7,260 nt of DNA from Variovorax sp. (lineage in GTDB: Bacteria; Pseudomonadota; Gammaproteobacteria; Burkholderiales; Burkholderiaceae_C). Numbering within the stretch: the stretch's first letter is position 1; each line of letters starts with the position of its first letter. Shown in pieces: positions 1-5,447 of this stretch. Made by a program: the position numbers and the translations under genes. Under the pieces are notes generated by a model. That model did no database searches, had not been told where the DNA came from, and worked only from the letters and a program-made list of their open reading frames with translations. Location of the stretch: positions 1-7,260 of the forward strand of contig JAQGMX010000208.1 of the NCBI GenBank assembly GCA_028292145.1. The letters run 5' to 3'.

Positions 1-60
1 GGCGCGACGATGGTGCGCATCGGCAGCGCGATCTTCGGCAGCCGGACGCCGGCGCCGTAG
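1..60 (+). CDS. yggS: YggS-family PLP-binding protein, C-terminal fragment
   Basis: Frame 1 reads GATMVRIGSAIFGSRTPAP and then a TAG stop at 58-60. This matches the conserved C-terminal end of the YggS/PROSC (PLPBP) family, where a GSTMVRIGTAIFGAR-like sequence forms the last strand and phosphate-binding end of the PLP-bound TIM barrel. From family knowledge, these proteins bind pyridoxal 5'-phosphate without known catalysis and keep vitamin B6 and amino-acid pools balanced in the cytoplasm. Only 19 codons are inside the window, so the start, the PLP lysine and the operon context cannot be seen. It lies on the same strand as gdhA, 124 bases upstream. The identification rests on one short but distinctive motif. 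Confidence 0.8.
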   Translation, partial: GATMVRIGSAIFGSRTPAP

Positions 61-105
61 CGACCGCCCGCGACCCGCGCATGACCGCTTGTGCATAACG
101 CCAGA

Positions 106-132
106 CCGTGCCGCGCATAACCCTTGGCACGG
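106..132 (+). other. Inverted repeat (hairpin) between yggS and gdhA
   Basis: CCGTGCC at 106-112 and GGCACGG at 126-132 form a perfect 7-bp stem with a 13-base loop. No T-run follows, so it does not look like a classical intrinsic terminator. Its right arm overlaps the candidate -35 box of gdhA, so it could instead be a protein-binding site or simply have no role. The repeated word GCATAAC occurs at 93-99 and inside the loop region at 115-121. Confidence 0.35.
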
Positions 133-152
133 CGTGTGCTCGGGGCTATCGT
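124..152 (+). promoter_or_regulatory. Candidate sigma-70 promoter of gdhA
   Basis: TTGGCA at 124-129 (5 of 6 with TTGACA) is followed after exactly 17 bases by TATCGT at 147-152 (4 of 6 with TATAAT). Transcription would begin near 159, giving a leader of about 26 bases before the gdhA ATG, which is a normal arrangement. The -10 box is weak and the region is GC-rich, so this is a plausible rather than a firm call. Confidence 0.35.
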
Positions 153-184
153 CCACCCGTCTCCATCACCAGGGTCTCAACGTC

Positions 185-1456
185 ATGATCGAAAAGCTGT
201 CCTTCGTCCATCCCACCGCGAACAGTCCGTGGGGCACCTACCTGTCGCAGGTCGACCGGGTGATTCCGTACCTCGGCGACCTTGGACGCTGGGCCGAGAC
301 GCTCAAGCGCCCCAAGCGCGCGCTGATCGTCGACGTGCCGATCGAGATGGATGACGGCAGCATCGCGCATTTCGAGGGCTATCGCGTGCAGCACAACATG
401 TCGCGCGGTCCGGGCAAGGGCGGCGTACGCTTCCATCCCGACGTCACGCTGGAAGAAGTGATGGCGCTGTCGGCCTGGATGACGATCAAGACGGCGGCCG
501 TCAACCTGCCGTACGGCGGCGCCAAGGGCGGCGTGCGCGTCGATCCAAAGAAGCTGTCGATGAAGGAACTCGAGAAAGTCACCCGTCGCTACACCAGCGA
601 GATCGGCATCATCATCGGCCCGCAGCAGGACATTCCGGCGCCCGACGTGAACACCAACGGCCAGATCATGGCCTGGATGATGGACACCTATTCGATGAAC
701 GTCGGCGGCACCGCCACCGGCGTCGTCACCGGCAAGCCGCTGCATCTCGGCGGTTCGCTGGGTCGCGTCAAGGCCACAGGCCGTGGCGTGTTCGTGACCG
801 GTCGTGAAGCGGCTCGCCGGCTCGGCCTCGATCTGCGCGGTGCCAAGGTGGCGGTGCAGGGCTTCGGCAATGTGGGCTCGGTCGCGGCCGAACTGTTTGC
901 CGAGGCGGGCGCGAAGATCGTTGCCGTGCAGGACCACACCGGCACCATCGTGAACGACAACGGCCTCGACCTGGCCACGCTGATTCCGGTTGCCAACGTC
1001 GAGGGCGTGATCGCCTTCAAGGGCGGCGACGTGGTTGACAACGAAGCCTTCTGGGACGTCGCCTGCGACATCCTGATCCCGGCGGCGCTCGAAGGCCAGA
1101 TCACCGCCGACCGCGCGAAGAAGACCAAGGCCAAGCTGGTGCTCGAAGGCGCCAACGGCCCGACCGTGCCGAGCGCCGACGACATTCTGGCCGAGCGTGG
1201 CGTGCTGGTGGTGCCCGACGTGATCTGCAACGCCGGCGGCGTGACGGTGAGCTATTTCGAATGGGTGCAGGACTTCTCGTCCTTCTTCTGGGACGAGGAC
1301 GAGATCAATGTGCGCCTCGACCGCATCATGATGAACGCGCTCAACCAGATCTGGGACACGGCCGACAAGCACAAGATCACGTTGCGCACGGCGACTTACG
1401 CCGTGGCCTGCGAACGCATCCTGATGGCGCGCCAGGAGCGCGGCCTGTATCCATGA
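185..1456 (+). CDS. gdhA: Glutamate dehydrogenase (Glu/Leu/Phe/Val family)
   Basis: This 423-residue protein catalyses the reversible oxidative deamination of glutamate to 2-oxoglutarate and ammonium in the cytoplasm. The N-terminal substrate domain (about residues 40-185) carries RGPGKGGVRFH at 74-84, the catalytic lysine K114 in LPYGGAKGG, and the catalytic aspartate D154 in PAPDVNT. The Rossmann domain follows, with the dinucleotide fingerprint GFGNVG at 226-231 and D250 near the end of the second strand; an acidic residue there often goes with NAD preference, but I would not assign cofactor from this alone. EGANGPT (321-327) and NAGGVTVSYFEWVQ (349-362) are typical of the family, and the length is usual. 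I chose the ATG at 185 because AGGG at 171-174 precedes it and homology begins there; a longer reading from a TTG at 89 adds 32 unconvincing residues. The kinase gene follows after one base. Confidence 0.96.
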   Translation: MIEKLSFVHPTANSPWGTYLSQVDRVIPYLGDLGRWAETLKRPKRALIVDVPIEMDDGSIAHFEGYRVQHNMSRGPGKGGVRFHPDVTLEEVMALSAWMTIKTAAVNLPYGGAKGGVRVDPKKLSMKELEKVTRRYTSEIGIIIGPQQDIPAPDVNTNGQIMAWMMDTYSMNVGGTATGVVTGKPLHLGGSLGRVKATGRGVFVTGREAARRLGLDLRGAKVAVQGFGNVGSVAAELFAEAGAKIVAVQDHTGTIVNDNGLDLATLIPVANVEGVIAFKGGDVVDNEAFWDVACDILIPAALEGQITADRAKKTKAKLVLEGANGPTVPSADDILAERGVLVVPDVICNAGGVTVSYFEWVQDFSSFFWDEDEINVRLDRIMMNALNQIWDTADKHKITLRTATYAVACERILMARQERGLYP

Positions 1457-1457
1457 G

Positions 1458-2090
1458 TTGCGGCCTGTGAACGGCATCGGTATCGAAGAACGGCGGCGCA
1501 TCGACGCGCTGCTGGCCGACGGCCGTCGCAAGCTGCTCGGACTGGTCGGCGCACCGGGTGCGGGCAAGTCGACGCTGGCGGCGGCTTTGCTGGCTGCGCT
1601 CGGCGAGCGTGCGCAGGTGGTGCCGATGGACGGCTTCCACCTGGCCAACGTCGAGTTGCAGCGGCTGGGTCGGACGGATCGCAAGGGGGCGCCGGACACC
1701 TTCGACAGCGCCGGCTATGTGGCGCTGCTGCAGCGCCTGCGGACGCAGGGCGATGACGACATCGTCTACGCGCCCGAGTTCAGGCGCGAGATCGAGGAAC
1801 CGGTGGCCGGCGCGATCGCCGTATTGCCTGCGACGCAACTCGTCATCACCGAGGGCAACTATCTGTTGCACGACGGCGGTGCCTGGGCCGGCGTGGCAGG
1901 TCTGCTGGACGAGATCTGGTACGTGGATGTCAACGAAGCGTTGCGTGAAGCGCGCCTTGTCCGGCGGCATCGGCAATTCGGCCGCAGCGAGGAAGCCGCG
2001 CTCGCCTGGGTCGAGCAGACGGATGCGCCCAACGCACGCCTGATCGCCGCGACGCGCGTGCGCGCGCATCACGTGCTGACGCTGGATTGA
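1458..2090 (+). CDS. P-loop sugar/nucleoside kinase of the FrcK/YggC type
   Basis: This is a 210-residue cytoplasmic ATP-dependent kinase-like protein, related to the fructose-transport-system kinase/pantothenate kinase group of P-loop proteins. It shows a Walker A motif GAPGAGKST (31-39), PMDGFHLAN (56-64) with a probable catalytic or Mg-binding D58, RKGAPDTFD (75-83), YAPEFRREIEEP (104-115), TEGNYLL (131-137) and PNARLI near the C terminus, which together are diagnostic of this family. The phosphate acceptor is unknown: members lie beside sugar transporters or other metabolic genes and few have been tested. The start is uncertain because no in-frame ATG exists. The TTG at 1458 is one base after the gdhA stop, and a GTG at 1467 would shorten it by three residues. 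The only good Shine-Dalgarno (AGGAG, 1434-1438) is about 19 bases before the TTG, so translation is probably coupled to gdhA. Confidence 0.87.
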   Translation: MRPVNGIGIEERRRIDALLADGRRKLLGLVGAPGAGKSTLAAALLAALGERAQVVPMDGFHLANVELQRLGRTDRKGAPDTFDSAGYVALLQRLRTQGDDDIVYAPEFRREIEEPVAGAIAVLPATQLVITEGNYLLHDGGAWAGVAGLLDEIWYVDVNEALREARLVRRHRQFGRSEEAALAWVEQTDAPNARLIAATRVRAHHVLTLD

Positions 2091-2150
2091 ACCTCGGACG
2101 GGAACGAAGGTTCGGCTGGAAGCTCGAACCGGCGCCGGAACCCGCCGGTT
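2089..2150 (+). promoter_or_regulatory. Chain of alternative hairpins before the lipoprotein gene
   Basis: Four segments can pair in three mutually exclusive ways. Segment 1 is GAACCT at 2089-2094 (overlapping the kinase stop codon), segment 2 is AGGTTCG at 2108-2114, segment 3 spans CGAACC at 2125-2130 and AACCGGCG at 2127-2134, and segment 4 is CGCCGGTT at 2143-2150. Pairing 1:2 gives 6 bp, 2:3 gives 6 bp and 3:4 gives an 8-bp GC-rich stem with an 8-base loop. The 3:4 stem ends directly before the candidate ribosome-binding site AGGA (2151-2154). No U-run follows, so it is not a standard intrinsic terminator. The pairing is seen directly; any regulatory role is inference. Confidence 0.4.
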
Positions 2151-2165
2151 AGGATTCGCCACTTC

Positions 2166-2903
2166 ATGTCTTCCATGCCGACTTCGTTGTCCCTGCTCCA
2201 GATTTCTCCATCCCGCAACCGCACGTGGCGCATCGCCGCGTTGCTGGCCGCCGCTGCGGCGTTGTCGGCCTGCGGCAGTACGAACAAGCGCGTGACGTAC
2301 GACCCGGAGGAGTTCGATTCCACCACCACCCACGCGCGCAGCTATGGCGCGACCGAGGCGCAGACCTGCGAGGCCGCACGCCGTGCGTTGTTGAGCCAGG
2401 GGTACCTGATCAGCGCGGCGAACCCCGATCTGGTGACCGGCCGAAAGAGCTTTCAGCCGGCGGCCGAAGTCCATGTCGAGGTCGAGTTCCGGGTGGTGTG
2501 CGCCAAGGATTCCGCCGGTGGCCGTGCGAGGGGTGCGCCGCAACGGACGATCGCCTTCGTCACAGCGCTCCAGGACCGTTACGGCATCAAGAAAATTAAC
2601 AACTCGGCCAGCGTCGGTGTGCCGGCGTTCGGTTCCTTGTCGGTGCCGTTTTCGTCGAGCGACGATGCGATGGTCAAGGTGGCGAGCGAAACCCTGACCG
2701 ACGGGCGTTTCTACGACCGTTTCTTCGCGCTGCTGGACCGCTTTCTCGTCACCGGTGAGGCGAGAGACACGGCGGACGAGCCGGTCGTGACGTCGCCCGT
2801 TGCGCCTGTACCGCAGATGAAGACTGCACCGATGGCGCCAGTGGCGCCGATCGTTCCCGCCCCTGCAGAGACGCCCGTGGCGCCGACGCCGGAGCGAGGC
2901 TGA
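2166..2903 (+). CDS. DUF2242-like outer-membrane lipoprotein
   Basis: This 245-residue protein has a lipoprotein signal: a positively charged stretch (R18, R22), a hydrophobic Ala/Leu run (23-32) and the lipobox LSAC with the lipidated cysteine at residue 36. Glycine at the position after it, rather than aspartate, fits sorting to the outer membrane. The body (about 45-200), with EEFDSTTTHARSY, QTCEAARRALLSQGYLI and GRKSFQP, resembles the DUF2242 proteins common in Burkholderiales, whose function is unknown. The last 40 residues form a Pro/Ala/Val-rich tail (PVAPVPQ, APMAPVAPIVPAPAETPVAP), likely unstructured and possibly spanning the periplasm. AGGA at 2151-2154 precedes the ATG by 11 bases; a second ATG at 2175 would also keep the signal intact. 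Its stop codon directly abuts the stop codon of the converging receiver gene. Confidence 0.82.
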   Translation: MSSMPTSLSLLQISPSRNRTWRIAALLAAAAALSACGSTNKRVTYDPEEFDSTTTHARSYGATEAQTCEAARRALLSQGYLISAANPDLVTGRKSFQPAAEVHVEVEFRVVCAKDSAGGRARGAPQRTIAFVTALQDRYGIKKINNSASVGVPAFGSLSVPFSSSDDAMVKVASETLTDGRFYDRFFALLDRFLVTGEARDTADEPVVTSPVAPVPQMKTAPMAPVAPIVPAPAETPVAPTPERG

Positions 2904-3323
2904 TCAGTCCGAACGCGAAGAGCGCGAAACAGGCACCGGCTCGACGCCATCCAGCGCCGCGCTGAGCGCATCGAGACCGAACGGTTTCTGCAACCAGATG
3001 GTGCCCGGTATCGGCGCTTCGGGGCGTATCTGGCCGGTCGCGAAGATCACGCGAAGTTTGTGATTGGCCTGCAGGATTTCGACCAGATCGAATCCCGACA
3101 GTGCGGGAAGTCCGATGTCGGTCATCAGCACGTCGAAAGCGCCTTCGATGAACCGATCGCGCGCCACTTCCGCACTTTTGACGCCCGCCGTCCAGTGGCC
3201 GAGTGTCTGGAGCATGTCGACGGTGGTCGCCAGCGCATCGGGATCGTCCTCGACAACCAGGATGCGCAACGGCGCCTGTGGCGCTTCTGCCTCGTCTGGT
3301 AGGGAGTTGGTGATGAGTGACAT
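2904..3323 (-). CDS. Stand-alone response-regulator receiver protein
   Basis: The 139-residue product is a single CheY-like receiver domain without an output domain. The acidic pair D26/D27 (VVEDD), phospho-accepting D69 (LMTDIGLPALSG), T96 (FATGQ) and K113 (LQKPFG) are all present and correctly spaced, so it should be phosphorylated by a histidine kinase. Such proteins act by protein-protein contacts or as phosphorelay intermediates; neither the partner kinase nor the target is in the window. I chose the ATG at 3321-3323; a TTG at 3366-3368 would add 15 residues that do not look like receiver sequence but would place the start only 6 bases after the arginase stop. It is the last gene of a minus-strand operon after tetR and rocF. 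An AT-rich pocket between rocF and this gene might hold a weak internal promoter, but I see no convincing -35/-10 pair. Confidence 0.9.
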   Translation of the reverse strand: MSLITNSLPDEAEAPQAPLRILVVEDDPDALATTVDMLQTLGHWTAGVKSAEVARDRFIEGAFDVLMTDIGLPALSGFDLVEILQANHKLRVIFATGQIRPEAPIPGTIWLQKPFGLDALSAALDGVEPVPVSRSSRSD

Positions 3324-3374
3324 GAAGGCTTGCGCCGCTTTCCGCTGAAATGTTAACTGTATGCGCAATAGTTG

Positions 3375-4340
3375 CTAGACCTGCTTCCCGACCGCCACCT
3401 CCAGACGTAGGAATCTTTCCAGCGTCGATTTTCCGAGCATGCTTTCGATCAACTCCACCGCGACTTCGGCCGTCCGGTTGCGCAGGTCCAACGCCGGGTT
3501 GAGCTCGACCACGTCGAGCGAGCCCAGGCGGCCGGTGTCGGCAATCATCTCCATGCACAGCTGCATCTCGCGGTAGGTCGGGCCGCCGCGCACCGCGGTG
3601 CCCACGCCGGGCGCATCGGCCGGATCGAGGCAGTCGAGATCGAAGCTCACGTGCAGGTGCGTGTCGTCGTCGATGTCTTTCAGCGCCTCGGTCATGGTGT
3701 CGCGCATGCCGTGCTCGTCGATGTGGCGCATGTCGAACACCGTCAGGCCGAGCTCGCGAATCGCCTGCTTCTCGGCCGTGTCGACGCTGCGGATGCCGAG
3801 GAAACGGATCGCGTCGTGCGACAGCGCGGCCTGTTCGCCGCTCCAGCCGGTCAGCGCGACCGGCCCGTGGCCCAGCAGGCAGGCGACGGGCATGCCGTGG
3901 ATGTTGCCGCTCGGGCTGGTGGCGTCGGTGTTGACGTCGGTGTGCGCATCGAGCCACAGCACGCGCAGCTTCTGCCCGCGCTGCCGCACATGTTTGGCGA
4001 CGGCGCTGATCGAGCCGATGGCCAGGCAGTGATCGCCGCCCATCATCAGCGGAACGTGTCCGGCACCGAGCGCTTCGTCGACAGCGTCGTACACGGCCCG
4101 GTTCCATGCTACGGCTTCGGCGAGGTGGCGCAGGCCGTCGGCGGGGGCGGCCCATGGCGTGGCCGGTCCGGCGAGATTGCCTTTGTCGACGATCCCGAAG
4201 CCGAGCCGCGCGAGGGTGGCCGCGATATCGGCGACGCGCAGCGCATCCGGTCCCATGCCCGAGCCGCGCACGCTGGCGCCGATGTCCGTGGGCGCGCCGA
4301 TGAGTCGCACGGTGCGAGGCGTGTGTGAGGAATGTGTCAT
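3375..4340 (-). CDS. rocF: Arginase
   Basis: This 321-residue ureohydrolase converts L-arginine to L-ornithine and urea in the cytoplasm with a binuclear manganese centre. The metal ligands are all visible: H104 in GGDHCLAIGS, D131, H133 and D135 in DAHTDVN, and D234 and D236 in SFDLDCLDP. Substrate-binding residues expected for a true arginase are also present: N137, S144 and H148 in SPSGNIHGMP, D187 in GIRSVD, and E279 in VVELNP. The SGNIHG segment favours arginase over agmatinase. Length is typical. The ATG at 4338-4340 overlaps the stop of the upstream tetR-type gene by four bases (ATGA on the coding strand), so expression is probably translationally coupled to that regulator. The receiver gene follows after about 50 bases. 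Its product feeds ornithine toward glutamate, the substrate of the nearby gdhA product. Confidence 0.95.
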   Translation of the reverse strand: MTHSSHTPRTVRLIGAPTDIGASVRGSGMGPDALRVADIAATLARLGFGIVDKGNLAGPATPWAAPADGLRHLAEAVAWNRAVYDAVDEALGAGHVPLMMGGDHCLAIGSISAVAKHVRQRGQKLRVLWLDAHTDVNTDATSPSGNIHGMPVACLLGHGPVALTGWSGEQAALSHDAIRFLGIRSVDTAEKQAIRELGLTVFDMRHIDEHGMRDTMTEALKDIDDDTHLHVSFDLDCLDPADAPGVGTAVRGGPTYREMQLCMEMIADTGRLGSLDVVELNPALDLRNRTAEVAVELIESMLGKSTLERFLRLEVAVGKQV

Positions 4341-4972
4341 GTGCGGAGTCCCAGCACGCGCCAGGCCAGTTGGGAGAGTTGGGTGACGACCTCATCGGGC
4401 GGCATGCGGCCGTCGGGGCGGTACCAGGTGAAAAGGAAGCCGGGAAGGCTGCAGGCGGCGAGTGCCGTGATCATGGTGTCGTCGAAGTCGAAATCGCCGT
4501 CGCGCCGGCCTTCTTCGAGCAGCTTGCAAAGCCGGTCATAGAAGTGGCGCGCCAGCTTGCGCTGTGCGGCGAGGTATTCGGGACGGTAGACCTGGGGCTC
4601 GCGGTACGGAAAGACGGCGCAAGGATGGTGCGCGATCGTGACGCGCACAAGACGCTCGATGCCCTCCGTAACCTTCTCGCGTGCCGGGCGCTTGTCCGCG
4701 GGATCGAAATCCATTGTCGTAAAGCAGTCGACCGTCGGGCGCCAGGACAGGGTGTCGAAAATCTCCTGCTTGTCGCGGAAGTAGTAATAGACGAACGGCT
4801 TGGTGACGCCGAGCGCGCGGACGATCTGGGCCATCGTCGTGTTCGCGTAGCCCTGCGTCGCGAAAAGCGTGGTCGCCGCCTGCAGGATGCGTTCGCGCTG
4901 CAGGTCGGTGCTCTCGGTCGCGGCGCGCTGGCGCCCTGTGCCTTGCGGCAAGTGTGTGGCGGGTTTGCGCAT
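4337..4972 (-). CDS. TetR/AcrR-family transcriptional regulator
   Basis: This 211-residue protein has a TetR-type N-terminal DNA-binding domain at about residues 26-71, with RERILQAATTLFATQGYANTTM leading into the helix-turn-helix and the family signature GVTKPFVYYYFRDKQEIF. The C-terminal ligand-binding and dimerisation domain is divergent, as usual, so the inducer cannot be read from sequence. The ATG at 4970-4972 is preferred; a TTG at 4991-4993 would add seven residues. It is the first gene of the minus-strand operon with rocF, its stop overlapping the rocF start, and is divergent from the WXXGXW gene. The likeliest role is autoregulation and control of the arginase operon, possibly also of the divergent gene; this is inferred from position only. 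The ribosome-binding site is poor. Confidence 0.92.
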   Translation of the reverse strand: MRKPATHLPQGTGRQRAATESTDLQRERILQAATTLFATQGYANTTMAQIVRALGVTKPFVYYYFRDKQEIFDTLSWRPTVDCFTTMDFDPADKRPAREKVTEGIERLVRVTIAHHPCAVFPYREPQVYRPEYLAAQRKLARHFYDRLCKLLEEGRRDGDFDFDDTMITALAACSLPGFLFTWYRPDGRMPPDEVVTQLSQLAWRVLGLRT

Positions 4973-4982
4973 GGGGGTGGCA

Positions 4983-4991
4983 GTGTGACAC
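4983..4991. promoter_or_regulatory. Short palindrome in the tetR/WXXGXW divergent region
   Basis: GTGTGACAC is a perfect 9-base palindrome around a central G, 11 bases upstream of the chosen tetR ATG. A matching half-site TCACAC lies at 5020-5025, which is the reverse complement of GTGTGA at 4983-4988. TetR regulators usually bind palindromes next to their own gene, so this is a candidate operator, but the arms are short and chance is a real alternative. I see no convincing -35/-10 pair in this 98-base interval. Confidence 0.25.
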
Positions 4992-5057
4992 AAGGTTTTG
5001 CCTGCGGCTTACATGCGGTTCACACGGCGAGGCCATCATTTGCCCATCAACTACTCC

Positions 5058-5064
5058 AAAGGAG
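5058..5064 (+). promoter_or_regulatory. Strong Shine-Dalgarno of the WXXGXW gene
   Basis: AAAGGAG lies 6 bases before the ATG at 5071. This fixes the start there rather than at upstream in-frame codons, and suggests high translation. Confidence 0.85.
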
Positions 5065-5070
5065 CAAGCC

Positions 5071-5445
5071 ATGAAGAAGATCGCAATCATCCTGACTACC
5101 GGCTTCGCCGCGCTGCTGCCGCTGGCGGCCGTCACGATCCCGACCGCCGCGCAGGCGCAGGTCGCGGTGTATGTGCAGGGCCCGCCGCCGCCGCCGCGCT
5201 ACGAGCGCGTCCCGCCGCCACGTCGCGGCTATGTCTGGGCGCCGGGTCACTATGAATACCGCGGCAACCGGCACGTCTGGGTCCGTGGCGACTACATTCG
5301 CGCCCGCCCGGGCTACGCGTATCGGGCACCGGAATGGCGCGAGCGGGGCGGACGCTGGGAATACAACCGCGGTCGCTGGGATCGCGACGGCGACGGCGTG
5401 CCGAACCGCAACGACCGCCGGCCGAACAATCCTTATCGGAACTGA
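5071..5445 (+). CDS. Secreted WXXGXW (YXWGXW)-repeat protein
   Basis: This 124-residue precursor begins with a Sec signal peptide (MKK, hydrophobic core about 4-20, AQA cleavage site near residue 29), so the mature basic protein of about 95 residues is exported to the periplasm or beyond. A proline run (38-42) and PPPRRG lead into aromatic-rich repeats of the WXXGXW type: WAPGHYEY (56-63), WVRGDYIR (70-77) and W89/GGRWEYNRGRW (93-103). The C terminus has an acidic motif, D104, D106, D108, then GVPN, D115, P118, N120 and P121, resembling a thrombospondin type 3 calcium-binding repeat. The function of the family is not established; cell-envelope association is usual. It is divergent from tetR and ends 2 bases from the convergent glcD stop. 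Confidence 0.87.
   Translation: MKKIAIILTTGFAALLPLAAVTIPTAAQAQVAVYVQGPPPPPRYERVPPPRRGYVWAPGHYEYRGNRHVWVRGDYIRARPGYAYRAPEWRERGGRWEYNRGRWDRDGDGVPNRNDRRPNNPYRN
5182..5196 (+). repeat. (CCG)5 trinucleotide tract encoding Pro-5
   Basis: Five identical CCG codons encode prolines 38-42 of the mature WXXGXW protein. Consecutive prolines commonly slow ribosomes and need elongation factor P; uniform codons also make the tract prone to slippage. Confidence 0.8.
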
Positions 5446-5447
5446 GG

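Noticed and set aside
89..184. Extended gdhA start at TTG 89
   Set aside because: The 32 extra residues have no similarity to the family N terminus, and the extension would cover the candidate promoter; ATG 185 has a ribosome-binding site.
146..1699. 517-codon open frame antisense to gdhA and the kinase
   Set aside because: It mirrors the codon structure of a certain gene; the product is His/Arg/Val-rich with no recognisable domain. In high-GC DNA long antisense frames are common.
1377..2543. 388-codon minus-strand open frame across the kinase and lipoprotein genes
   Set aside because: Arg/Gln-rich low-complexity translation without domains, lying opposite two well-supported genes.
3330..3368. 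TTGCGC/GCGCAA inverted repeat between rocF and the receiver gene
   Set aside because: Only 6-base arms separated by 27 bases; expected by chance at this scale.
3651..4328. 225-codon plus-strand open frame opposite rocF
   Set aside because: Antisense shadow of arginase; no motif and no ribosome-binding site.
2749..4395. 548-codon minus-strand open frame across receiver, arginase and lipoprotein
   Set aside because: It is a different frame of the same strand as rocF, the translation is almost entirely Arg/Ala/His, and rocF and the receiver have complete catalytic motifs in the other frames.
4973..4993. TTG start of the tetR gene at 4993
   Set aside because: An ATG seven codons later gives a normal TetR N terminus; neither has a good Shine-Dalgarno, so the ATG is preferred.
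4325..5074. 249-codon plus-strand open frame opposite the tetR gene
   Set aside because: It overlaps the TetR gene completely in antisense, and its end runs over the well-placed start of the WXXGXW gene.
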